A stretch of 64,000 nt of DNA from CAWDAQ01 sp963800325 (GTDB lineage Bacteria; Actinomycetota; Actinomycetes; Actinomycetales; Dermatophilaceae). Made by a program: the position numbers and the translations under genes. The notes below the pieces were generated by a model. It was not told where the DNA came from. It did no database searches and was given only the letters and a program-made list of their open reading frames with translations. Where the stretch lies: positions 124,001 to 188,000 of the forward strand of contig CAWDAQ010000006.1 of the NCBI GenBank assembly GCA_963800325.1, written 5' to 3'. Position 1 is the first letter of the stretch. Each line of letters begins with the position of its first letter. Of this stretch, positions 42,901 to 49,384 are shown piece after piece.

Positions 42901-43063
42901 GGACACGACCCTGCCCGACGTCGGCCCGGTCGAGGACGAGGACATCGTCGAGCTCGCGAACGGCACCTGGTCGACGTGGTTCGACGGGACCGCCCACGGC
43001 CTGACGAAGAACAAGCTCGACGTCGACGCCTTCAGCCTCCCGGGCGGGGCGGACGCGCCGTGA
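36968..43063 (+). CDS. Giant secreted beta-helix protein with SdrD-B, IPT and C-terminal repeat domains
   Basis: A 2031-residue exported protein. Signal peptide to about residue 78 (AQA before ATT), with a long Arg-rich front. SdrD/Cna-B-like domains follow (LRAQVFLDEASTNGAIDNGE; LSGHVFLDTNKNGKRDPGEQ). An IPT/TIG domain lies near 1078-1175, a right-handed beta-helix near 1210-1600 with repeated N-N-x-(I/V) turns such as ANNRIVQNAGTN, YDNVIANNVSSHEGGG and YNNTIMDN, and two ~115-residue repeats from 1793 (FSTAGDLTPPG; DEDVVYW; FFDGTAHGMT). No LPxTG or other anchor is visible. It is first in the multicopper-oxidase operon and probably a surface scaffold; this role is inferred. It starts at GTG 36968, or ATG 36977 behind GAGGGTGAG. 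Confidence 0.85.
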   Translation: MSRMHGHDHVRTSRTNAGNDAARRGSAPGRHRAPRPRGRHARRAAALLRPVLLAVTTVAVVVGTPALLPVLTATPAQAATTNAVSVKVVSARTEPHHPGGAVSKGDAVTDYRYMISVDNSGTSDPAGAPEPGSGCSADDPGYPADCTWPSILQDPGAAPIYRQGTAADFADGTKTLDLPDGRYLISVLADGYKIDGEHFTVPLQEPGVVTVGVQPNPLPDSTLRAQVFLDEASTNGAIDNGEPGLEGFQGHINDTLGEVTTDVYGNPLCTTYVNENPDTHEIPWDAASRDADGLPVVDTVGGKCFSDASGIVTIPHLGTNRYTTYITPPDGTDYVQTTTLEGNHDFDTWLMEGSTGYDTEFTLAGEPVPTPQFGFVKPHDDLTATASGSVSGVVVAVKQYYPPVGGSFNKWFGSTGSRLDKPIANPVLSLNDLGNGDQAVWVGRGAADGSFTIPNVPDGNYQLTWWDEPQNYILQLVNVTVSGGKAVKLGQLPMNGWWTELSGHVFLDTNKNGKRDPGEQGVPQFPLTMRKKDNSLMDRGSNAVTTDKTGFYNFESAYPLSEWTVMEAYADNLYTTGITYQADNQPKPTTVLGAGVDVSTLNIIGLSGTLDWGVQKYDAAGRNGGPRNGGIVGSISYDTTRNELDPQYAATEDWQPGIPNIPVRLYGTVECPGDGSVPCDPTDRFVLDEDGSVKKGKLLNSSVSEHWTPPTGCTARDVDGNVLTHPGDENVLVPGQDTDGECLAALVNGVQFGPSPTDQGTSDANFGAAVDGNYGFGDACTGTLDDSDPANPVCDGGAFEPLAADSYLVSVDVPKDASGDSMYQVTGEEDINVARGDTVVPQVPPPSCAGPLHTVDVAGTGDGTDGYPEVVGDGSNGAPAGVTVAGSTPVTNPTFLDMGGSPYEGKVTARCDTKLVDLNNGKSIVPMFHLFTDVPVPSRLRGLLVDDLNFSTDKRTVLFGDKAGVPNAPVGIYDFTNRLVETVESDYNGYYDVLMPSTDHISCPTPSGVCANMYRFVGNDPGVPGHLNANYNPRFRTIATEFEAVPGVTIPTDLAPTQVGVSIGAPGTSPTTVKCMVNPVSPQVFAVSRPFARASDTNRSVTITGLGFGASKGSGTVRLGGTDLATTSWSDTEIVATIPAAGTSAGRVAPGPHALTVTADNGKSTVNGLTFHVLGGSGASAYTPNVYEVGPGVATAKYDPTRAASETGTAGVSHAIQNAIDDAASSKGTDLVVVYPNAATTGNPRGAYYENLVVSSPVKLQGVGAGGFQGPNNDSPYVQGTVLDGGAFGGDTDLATDWFTKVGGMTWDGNQTVSDGAVVYLLGTRNAYPASGGFTPAVDGFDIRGGDQQGFPGNINELTGAATGLPPNIVTQGGAIFANAYVRQLQVTNNVVENNGGGYGTIRIGTPDLPAPDTSQHNENVRIANNRIVQNAGTNLAGAIGLFAGSDGYEVSGNDICGNFSLEYGAGVSVYGLSPNGTIDHNRVTLNNSNDEGAGIMVAGQLPANPDDLSPGSGPVDIHHNQIQGNLANDDGGGIRFLMAGDFPMNVYDNVIANNVSSHEGGGIGINDAPDVRIYNNTIMDNVTTATAVTSNGLPAPAGVSSSENSVQLQATLPAGAPGYSKPLLFNNVLWDNRAGSRAGTTVTGIGLEGDSTPVDHWDVGVADATGTLAPRSSVLQQDAAEHAYATDASNSSADPAVVQPWVASVSFATWRQNPAFVDATLVATEQPPDLMGDYHLQACTGASASPACDLGSAGAGGVSAPATDIDDEARPSGAGVDAGADELVTSTPVPTAHFLFSTAGDLTPPGVRGRADDADIYEWDGTAFTRAIDARSPRTPYDIRGRTDVDGFAQVDAARFYMSFNADTKLPGIGKVQDEDVVYWNGSKWSVFFDGTAHGMTANALDVDSIGVRDGKLYFSTLRAKNPPGVTGTPDDADVYSYDDGTFRRVFDASAHGVPTAARADGVVRVDANHVYMSFAKDTTLPDVGPVEDEDIVELANGTWSTWFDGTAHGLTKNKLDVDAFSLPGGADAP

Positions 43064-43125
43064 CCGGCATCCCGGGGCGACGCCCCACCCACCACCACAC
43101 CAGCTCGGCACGACAGGGGATCACC

Positions 43126-44508
43126 ATGAGACCGCTCCGACCGCAGGGCAGCGCCGCCGACGGCACCGGCCGGACCCCCGGCCCCGGCGGGGGCCTCGCC
43201 GGCCTCAGCCTGAGCCGGCGCCGGCTCCTCGGCCTCGCCGGCGGCGCGGCCGCGGCCGGGGCGGTCGCCTGGGCCGGGCCGGTGCTCCGGCCCGAGCAGC
43301 TCGCGGTCGCCGCCGACCGGCCGCCGAACCTCTACCTCGCCGGCACCGACGGCTGGATCCACCTGCCACCCACCCCGAAGATCGGGCAGTTCCACCCCGA
43401 CGACCTCGCGCCCGACGGGCTGACGACGTACATCTTCGGGTTCCGCAACGTCACCGGGATGACCGACAAGCAGCGGTTCAACCAGAAGAACCAGGCCCAG
43501 CACTCGGCGCCGTTGTTCTGGGTCGACGAGTACGACGGCGACACCGCCCACGAGTTCCGGGTGCAGCTGACCAACCTCGGCCTCGCCCTGCGGCCCGACC
43601 TCTTCGACGCCCACACGCTGCACTGGCACGGGTTCCGGGACGTCATCCCGTTCTTCGACGGGGAGCCGACCGGCTCGATCTCGGTGCCCGCCGGCCGCGA
43701 GTTCACCTACGTCTACCGGCCCCGGGACCCGGGAACGTACATGTACCACTGCCACGTCGAGGACGTCGAGCACGTCCACATGGGCATGACCGGGATGGTG
43801 TTCGTCCGGCCCCGCCAGGACGGCAACACCGACCTCTACCCGAGTGGGCGCTACCTCTACAACGACGGGGACGGCTCGACCGGCTTCGACCGGGAGTTCT
43901 CGATGTTCCTCTCCGAGGTCTGGGCGGAGGCGCACTGGGCCGACTCCCACATCCAGCTCCCCGAGTGGAGCGACTACCGGGCCGACTTCGCGCTCCTCAA
44001 CGGGCGGGTGTACCCGGACACGCTGGCGCCCAACGGCTCCGTGGACGCCTTCAACCCGGTGTACGACAGCAAGGGCGACCCGATCCCGCCCGCGGGGCGA
44101 CCCGACCTGAAGTACCAGCCGATCTCCTCCCTCGTCACGTGCAACTCGGGCGAGCGGGTCGCGCTGCGGTTCTCCAACCTCGGGTTCCGCGAGTCGGCGA
44201 TGACGATCGCCGGGCTTCGGATGCGGGTCGTCGGCCGGGACGCGACCCCCATGCGGGGACGGGACGGCACCGACACCTCCTACGAGACCGACACGCTCAA
44301 CATCAGTCCCGGAGAGAGCTACGACGTCATCGTCACCGCGCCCCCGAAGACCGGTCCCGGCGAGTACGACACCTACCTGCTCTACAACCGGTCGTTCGCG
44401 CGGTCGAACAACCTCGCGCCCGGGGGCTTCGGGGGCCAGGCCACCGAGATCCGCGTCTACGCCAGCGGGGTCGGCCCGCAGGCCCACCCGAACCACTGGG
44501 GGATCTGA
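43126..44508 (+). CDS. Two-cupredoxin multicopper oxidase-like protein 1 (Tat-exported)
   Basis: A protein of 460 residues with a Tat signal (SRRRLLGLAGGAAAAG). The first cupredoxin domain keeps copper ligands: His166-Trp-His168-Gly, and His208-Cys209-His210 followed by His216, His218, Met219 and Met221, so a type 1 site plus two H-x-H pairs. The second domain ends the fold (AMTIAGLRMRVVGRDA) but has lost the usual His-Pro-x-His-x-His and His-x-His. Alone it therefore lacks half of a trinuclear site. The next gene carries the missing pairs. It starts at ATG 43126 behind AGGGGA, 62 bp after the beta-helix gene. The substrate is unknown. Confidence 0.85.
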   Translation: MRPLRPQGSAADGTGRTPGPGGGLAGLSLSRRRLLGLAGGAAAAGAVAWAGPVLRPEQLAVAADRPPNLYLAGTDGWIHLPPTPKIGQFHPDDLAPDGLTTYIFGFRNVTGMTDKQRFNQKNQAQHSAPLFWVDEYDGDTAHEFRVQLTNLGLALRPDLFDAHTLHWHGFRDVIPFFDGEPTGSISVPAGREFTYVYRPRDPGTYMYHCHVEDVEHVHMGMTGMVFVRPRQDGNTDLYPSGRYLYNDGDGSTGFDREFSMFLSEVWAEAHWADSHIQLPEWSDYRADFALLNGRVYPDTLAPNGSVDAFNPVYDSKGDPIPPAGRPDLKYQPISSLVTCNSGERVALRFSNLGFRESAMTIAGLRMRVVGRDATPMRGRDGTDTSYETDTLNISPGESYDVIVTAPPKTGPGEYDTYLLYNRSFARSNNLAPGGFGGQATEIRVYASGVGPQAHPNHWGI

Positions 44509-44511
44509 GCC

Positions 44512-45834
44512 ATGAACGGACCACGACTGCGCCGGCGCTCCCGGCGCCGCAGCCTCGCCGTCTCGCTCGCCGCGCTCGTCGCGGCCGCCGGGGCGACCAC
44601 CCAGGTGGCTGCGCCCCCGACGGCGGACGCCGCCTCCCTGGGCACCAAGGACGGGATCGTCTGCACCGACGGCGGGGACAAGGCCGGCGAGCCGGTCTTC
44701 GACCTCACGACCCGGACCGGGTACATCGACCTGCCCGACGGGAACACGGCGTTCATGTGGGGCTACTCCAGCGGGTTCGACCCGTTCCAGCACCCCGGCC
44801 CGGTGCTCTGCGTCCACGAGGGCGACCAGGTGACCGTCATCGTCCACAACACCCTGCCCGACCCGACCTCGGTCGTGTTCCCCGGACAGGACGACGTGCA
44901 CGCCGACGGGGTGCCCTCGCAGCCGCAGGTCGCCGGCAGCGGGGCGATGACGAGCCTCGCGCCGGGGGCGGCCGCCGAGGACGGGAGCGTGACGTACACC
45001 TTCACCGCCTCCCGCCCGGGCACGTACCTCTACGAGTCCGGCACCGATCCGGAGACGCAGGTCCGGATGGGGCTGTTCGGCGCCCTCATCGTCCGGCCCC
45101 AGGCCGGGGACGACCGCGCGTACGACTCCGCGGACAGCGCCTTCAACCCCGACACCGAGTTCATGGTGCTGCTCTCCGAGATCGACCCCTACCAGCACCA
45201 GGCCGTCGAGCGGGGCCGCAGCTTCAACCTCACGAAGTACAAGGCCCGGTACTGGCTCATCAACGGCCGCGGGTTCCCCGACAGCATCGCCGACAACGGC
45301 GCGTCCTGGCTGCCGTCGCAGCCGTACGGCGCGCTGGCGACGATCAACCCGTACGACCCGGACACCAACGCGCTGCCGGCGATGGCGCGCTACCTGTCCG
45401 TCGGCACCGAGGACTACCCGTTCCACCCGCACGGCAACAACGGCCGCGTCGTCGGCCGGGACGGGTACCCGATGAAGAACGCCGGGGGCGGCGACCTGTC
45501 GATGGAGAAGTTCGACATCAACATCGGCCCCGGGCAGACCTGGGACGTGCTGTTCAAGTGGCGCGACGCGGAGAACTACGGCCCGGACAACCCCGTGACG
45601 GTCACCGTCCCGGACCTCGCCAACTCGGTCGTCGGCCAGTTCTACAGCGGCACCCCGTACCTCGGGGCGACGAAGGACCTGCCCCCGGGAGTCGAGAGCC
45701 TCAACCAGTGCGGCGAGTACTACATCATCTCGCACAACCACGCGCTGCACCAGATCACCTCGTGGGGCGTCACGATGACCGGCCCCATCACGTACATGCG
45801 GATCGAACCGCCCGAGCCCAACACCTGCGGATGA
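44512..45834 (+). CDS. Multicopper oxidase-like protein 2 (complementary ligand set)
   Basis: A protein of 440 residues with a Tat-like signal (SRRRSLAVSLAALVAAAG). The first cupredoxin domain has no ligands: the usual His-Trp-His-Gly and His-x-His are replaced around VVFPGQDDVHADG and GTYLYESGTDPET. The second domain keeps His305-Pro-His307-Gly (DYPFHPHGN) and His408-Asn-His410-Ala-Leu-His413 (IISHNHALHQ), where Asn stands at the usual Cys. These are the two H-x-H pairs missing from protein 1. The ATG is 3 bp after the protein 1 stop, so the two are coupled. They probably form a heteromer. Confidence 0.83.
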   Translation: MNGPRLRRRSRRRSLAVSLAALVAAAGATTQVAAPPTADAASLGTKDGIVCTDGGDKAGEPVFDLTTRTGYIDLPDGNTAFMWGYSSGFDPFQHPGPVLCVHEGDQVTVIVHNTLPDPTSVVFPGQDDVHADGVPSQPQVAGSGAMTSLAPGAAAEDGSVTYTFTASRPGTYLYESGTDPETQVRMGLFGALIVRPQAGDDRAYDSADSAFNPDTEFMVLLSEIDPYQHQAVERGRSFNLTKYKARYWLINGRGFPDSIADNGASWLPSQPYGALATINPYDPDTNALPAMARYLSVGTEDYPFHPHGNNGRVVGRDGYPMKNAGGGDLSMEKFDINIGPGQTWDVLFKWRDAENYGPDNPVTVTVPDLANSVVGQFYSGTPYLGATKDLPPGVESLNQCGEYYIISHNHALHQITSWGVTMTGPITYMRIEPPEPNTCG

Positions 45835-45851
45835 GAGAGGCGGCGACTCCC

Positions 45852-48839
45852 ATGACGACGCACGCACGCACCACGGCCCTGTCGCTGCTGGCCGGTGGCG
45901 CCCTGACGGCGCTCGGCCTCCTGGTCGGCCCGGCCGGAGCAGCCGGGGCCGCCGAGGTGGACATCCACCTCGACGCGACGACCGGTAGCACCACCCTCCA
46001 GGCGAACGGGGGGACGACCTCGGTGCCGGTGTGGGGCTTCTGCCGGCGCACCGACCCCGGCACCGCCTGCGACCCGGTCACCGCCCCTGGCGGCCCGGTC
46101 ATCTCCGTCGACCAGGGCGACCAGGTGACGATCACGCTCCACAACGAGCTACCCGAGCGGACCGCGCTCTACGTCCAGGGCCAGGCGATGGTCCCGGACA
46201 CGACAGGCGTCGCCGCCGGTGGCAGCACGACGTACACCTTCACCGCGGACCGTCCGGGCACCTACCTCTACGAGGCGGGGCTCACGCCCAACAGCGAGCA
46301 CCAGTCGGCGATGGGCCTGCACGGCGCCCTCGTCGTGCGACCGGCCACCACCGGCCAGGCCTACGACGCGGCGACCGCCTACGACACCGAGGCCGTCCTC
46401 GTCCTCAGCGAGCTCGACCCGGCGCTCAACCGGTCCGCAAACCCGGCGACGTTCGACATGCGCGACTTCGCGCCGCGGTGGACGCTCGTCAACGGCAAGG
46501 CCCACCCGAACACCGAGGCGATCACGGCCGCCTCCGGGCAGGACGTGCTGCTGCGGTGGGTCAACGCCGGGGTGTCGTACCACTCCATGACCGTGCTCGG
46601 CGCGCACCAGCACGTCGTCGCCCTCGACGGCAGCCGGCTGCGCAACGGCAGCACCGACATCTCCCGGCACTACGTCGCCGACACCTTCGGCCCCGGGCAG
46701 ACGACCGACGCGATCGTCACCGTGCCCACCACGACGACGGACCGGCGACTGGCCCTCTACGACGCGAGCCTGACGCTGCACAACACCAACGCACCCGGGA
46801 TGGGCGGCATGCTCGCCGTCGTCGACGTCACCGGTGCCGGCACCGCGACCGACACCGCCGGCCCGGCCACGTCCAAGGTCGCGTGGAGCGGCGGCACGCT
46901 CACCGCCACCGTCAGCGACGCCGACACCGGCGGCGCCGACGTCCAGGCGGCCGAGTACTACGTCGACTCCATCGACGGGGACCCGACCCCGATGACCGCC
47001 GACACGGGGTTCGACTCGCCGACCGAGGCGGTCACCGCGCAGGTTCCCGTCGCGTCCGGGCAGCACGTGCTCTACGTGCGCGGCCAGGACTCGAACGGCA
47101 CGTGGGGCCCCCTCAGCTCGGTCCTCGTCACCGGCTCCGACGCCACCGGTCCGACGACGAGCGCCGTCACCCTCACCCCCGAGCGCACCAACGGCGGCGA
47201 GGACGTCGCCGTGAGCGCCACCGGGGACGACTCGGCCTCGGGCAACTCGGCCATCGAGGCCGCGGAGTGGTCGGTCGACGGCGGAGACGCCACCGCGATG
47301 ACGGTCACCGGCTCCGGCGCCGTCGCCAGCGTCGACGGCACGATCCCGGCGGCCGTCGCCACCGGCCTGGCCGAGGGCAACCACACCGTCACCGTCCGCA
47401 CCCGCGACGCCGCCGGCAACTGGAGCGACCAGCCCGCCGAGGCGACCCTGGTGCTCGACAAGACCGGGCCGGTCGCGAGCGACCTGTCCGTCGACCCGAA
47501 CCCGAACAACGGGACGATTCCCGTCAACGGCTCCTCGGCCGCCGTCCGGCTCTCGGCCACGCTGACCGACCCGGCCTCCGGCGATCCGGCCTCGGGCACC
47601 GGCTCGGCGCAGAGCAACGTCGTCAAGGCCGAGGCGTTCATCGACGACGCCCCCGGCTCGCCGGGCTCCGGGATCCCGCTCGAGGCCGCCGACGGCGCGT
47701 TCAGCTCGCCGACCGAGAACGTCTACCTCGACATCCCGCTCACGACCGTCCGCACCCTCGCGGACGGGCCGCACACCCTGTACGTCCGCGGCAGGGACGC
47801 CGCCGGCAACTGGGGTGACACGGCGACGACGACGCTGGACGTCGACCGGACCGGCCCGGCGGTCACGGGGATGAGCCTGGCCCCGAACCCGACCAACGGG
47901 GCGGCCACGGTGACGCTCACCGCGAGCGTCGCCGACGCGGCCGGGACGGTCTCCGGCGTCGAGTGGTTCGTCGGAGCCGACCCCGGAGTCGGGAAGGGCA
48001 CGAGCGTGACGCCCGACGCCGACGGCACCATCACGGCGACGATCGACACCGCCGCCCTGGCCGAGAAGGACCTCACCGTCACGGTGCGGGCCACCGACGG
48101 TCTGGGCAACACCTCCTCCGCGGCCAAGAAGCTGCAGGTGCGCCGCCCCGCGTGGTTCTCCACCACGGGCAACGCCACCCCGCCCGGGGTGTCGGGTGGG
48201 GCGGACGACTCGGACGTCTACTCCTGGAGCGGGACGGCGATGTCGCGGACGCTCGACCTGTCGGCCGCGCCCTACGGCGTGCCCGCCTCGGCGGACGTCA
48301 ACGGCTTCAGCCGGGTCGACGCCGACCGGTTCTACGTCACCTTCACCGGCACCGTCGCCCTCCCTGGCCTGGGCAACGTCCAGAACCGGGACGTCGCCTA
48401 CTGGGACGGCACGGCGTGGCGGCTGTTCTTCGACGGCAGCGTCAACCGGGTCGGCAGCACCAACCTCGACGCGATCAGCGTCCGGGGGGGCACCCTGTAC
48501 TTCTCGCTCACCAACGGCAGGCTGCCGCAGGGCGTGGGCGGCAGCGGGGACGACGCCGACGTCTACCGGTGGGACGGCGGGCGGAGCTACGCCCGGGTGC
48601 TCGACGCCTCGGCCATCGGCCTGCCGGGGAACGCCAACGTGGACGGGCTCGCCCGTGCCGGCGCCGACGACTGGCTGGTCTCCTTCAGCCGCGGCCGGAC
48701 CTCGGTGCCGGGCGTCGGACAGGCCTACGACGAGGACATCGTCCGGCGCACCGGGGGCACGTGGAGCCTCTACTTCGACGGCTCCACGCACGGCATGACC
48801 ACCAACAGCCGTGACGTCGACGCGTTCGACATCCCGTGA
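45852..48839 (+). CDS. Multicopper oxidase-like protein 3 with Ig-like domains and C-terminal repeats
   Basis: A protein of 995 residues with a Sec signal (ALSLLAGGALTALGLLVGPA). The two cupredoxin domains (about 36-330) mostly lack copper motifs: the first reads GTYLYEAGLTPNSEH where His-x-His is expected, the second keeps only His244, His252 and His254 (YHSMTVLGAHQHVVALDG). Four Ig-like domains follow, each ending in an aspartate-rich D-x-T-G-P link. From 767 two repeats match those ending the giant beta-helix protein (FSTTGNATPPG; YFDGSTHGMTTN). It probably docks the oxidase to a surface partner. ATG 45852 is chosen (GAGAGG upstream); ATG 45831 overlaps the previous stop. Confidence 0.82.
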   Translation: MTTHARTTALSLLAGGALTALGLLVGPAGAAGAAEVDIHLDATTGSTTLQANGGTTSVPVWGFCRRTDPGTACDPVTAPGGPVISVDQGDQVTITLHNELPERTALYVQGQAMVPDTTGVAAGGSTTYTFTADRPGTYLYEAGLTPNSEHQSAMGLHGALVVRPATTGQAYDAATAYDTEAVLVLSELDPALNRSANPATFDMRDFAPRWTLVNGKAHPNTEAITAASGQDVLLRWVNAGVSYHSMTVLGAHQHVVALDGSRLRNGSTDISRHYVADTFGPGQTTDAIVTVPTTTTDRRLALYDASLTLHNTNAPGMGGMLAVVDVTGAGTATDTAGPATSKVAWSGGTLTATVSDADTGGADVQAAEYYVDSIDGDPTPMTADTGFDSPTEAVTAQVPVASGQHVLYVRGQDSNGTWGPLSSVLVTGSDATGPTTSAVTLTPERTNGGEDVAVSATGDDSASGNSAIEAAEWSVDGGDATAMTVTGSGAVASVDGTIPAAVATGLAEGNHTVTVRTRDAAGNWSDQPAEATLVLDKTGPVASDLSVDPNPNNGTIPVNGSSAAVRLSATLTDPASGDPASGTGSAQSNVVKAEAFIDDAPGSPGSGIPLEAADGAFSSPTENVYLDIPLTTVRTLADGPHTLYVRGRDAAGNWGDTATTTLDVDRTGPAVTGMSLAPNPTNGAATVTLTASVADAAGTVSGVEWFVGADPGVGKGTSVTPDADGTITATIDTAALAEKDLTVTVRATDGLGNTSSAAKKLQVRRPAWFSTTGNATPPGVSGGADDSDVYSWSGTAMSRTLDLSAAPYGVPASADVNGFSRVDADRFYVTFTGTVALPGLGNVQNRDVAYWDGTAWRLFFDGSVNRVGSTNLDAISVRGGTLYFSLTNGRLPQGVGGSGDDADVYRWDGGRSYARVLDASAIGLPGNANVDGLARAGADDWLVSFSRGRTSVPGVGQAYDEDIVRRTGGTWSLYFDGSTHGMTTNSRDVDAFDIP

Positions 48840-48859
48840 GCAGGAAGGGAGCAGCCGTC

Positions 48860-49384
48860 ATGGTCGTCGACACCGCCACCACGGGCACACACCCGGGCAC
48901 CAGCACGGACACCCAGCCGGGGGGCCGGGGCCGCCGCGCCCCCTGGCGGGGGCTCGTGGCGCTCGTGCTCGCCGTCGCGGTCGTCCTCCTCGCCGGGCGG
49001 GCGGTCGTCGCCTCCCGGGGCGACATCCGCTCGGGCACCGAGGCGGTCACCGCCTCGCAGTTCGCCGCCCACACCGGGGTCCGCGTCGACCTCATCGCCG
49101 TCGTCGGTGGCGGGGGGATGGTCGAGCTCCGCTACCAGGTCGTCGACGCGGACAAGGCGAGCCTGCTCATCCACCAGGACGACGCCCGGCCGAAGATGAT
49201 GGCCGAGGACACGGGCGCCGAGGTCGTCCTGCCGTCGCAGCCGCACAACCACAAGACGGACTTCAAGGTCGGCGGGACGTACTTCATCATGTTTCCCAAC
49301 ACCCGGACGGCGCTCCACGACGGCACGCCGGTGACGCTCGTCGTCGGGGACTACCGGCTCGAGCACCTGGTGGCCCGGGCATGA
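48860..49384 (+). CDS. Membrane-anchored protein of the oxidase operon, possible copper handler
   Basis: A protein of 174 residues, family not recognised. One TM helix near residues 30-50 (GLVALVLAVAVVLLAGRAVV), then a small beta-rich outer domain with possible copper ligands: LIHQDDARPKMMAEDTG and LPSQPHNHKTDF, plus GGTYFIMFPNT. It lies between the oxidase-like genes and copC-copD, and its last codon overlaps the latter's ATG. A copper-transfer role is inferred from position and His/Met content only. ATG 48860 follows GGAAGGGAG; GTG 48836 overlaps the preceding stop. Confidence 0.65.
   Translation: MVVDTATTGTHPGTSTDTQPGGRGRRAPWRGLVALVLAVAVVLLAGRAVVASRGDIRSGTEAVTASQFAAHTGVRVDLIAVVGGGGMVELRYQVVDADKASLLIHQDDARPKMMAEDTGAEVVLPSQPHNHKTDFKVGGTYFIMFPNTRTALHDGTPVTLVVGDYRLEHLVARA

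Noticed and set aside
43126..44508. Oxidase-like protein 1 as a copper nitrite reductase (NirK)
   Set aside because: NirK has His-Cys-Ala at the type 1 site; here it is His-Cys-His, and a His-Trp-His-Gly loop is present. The second-domain His needed for the NirK type 2 site is absent.
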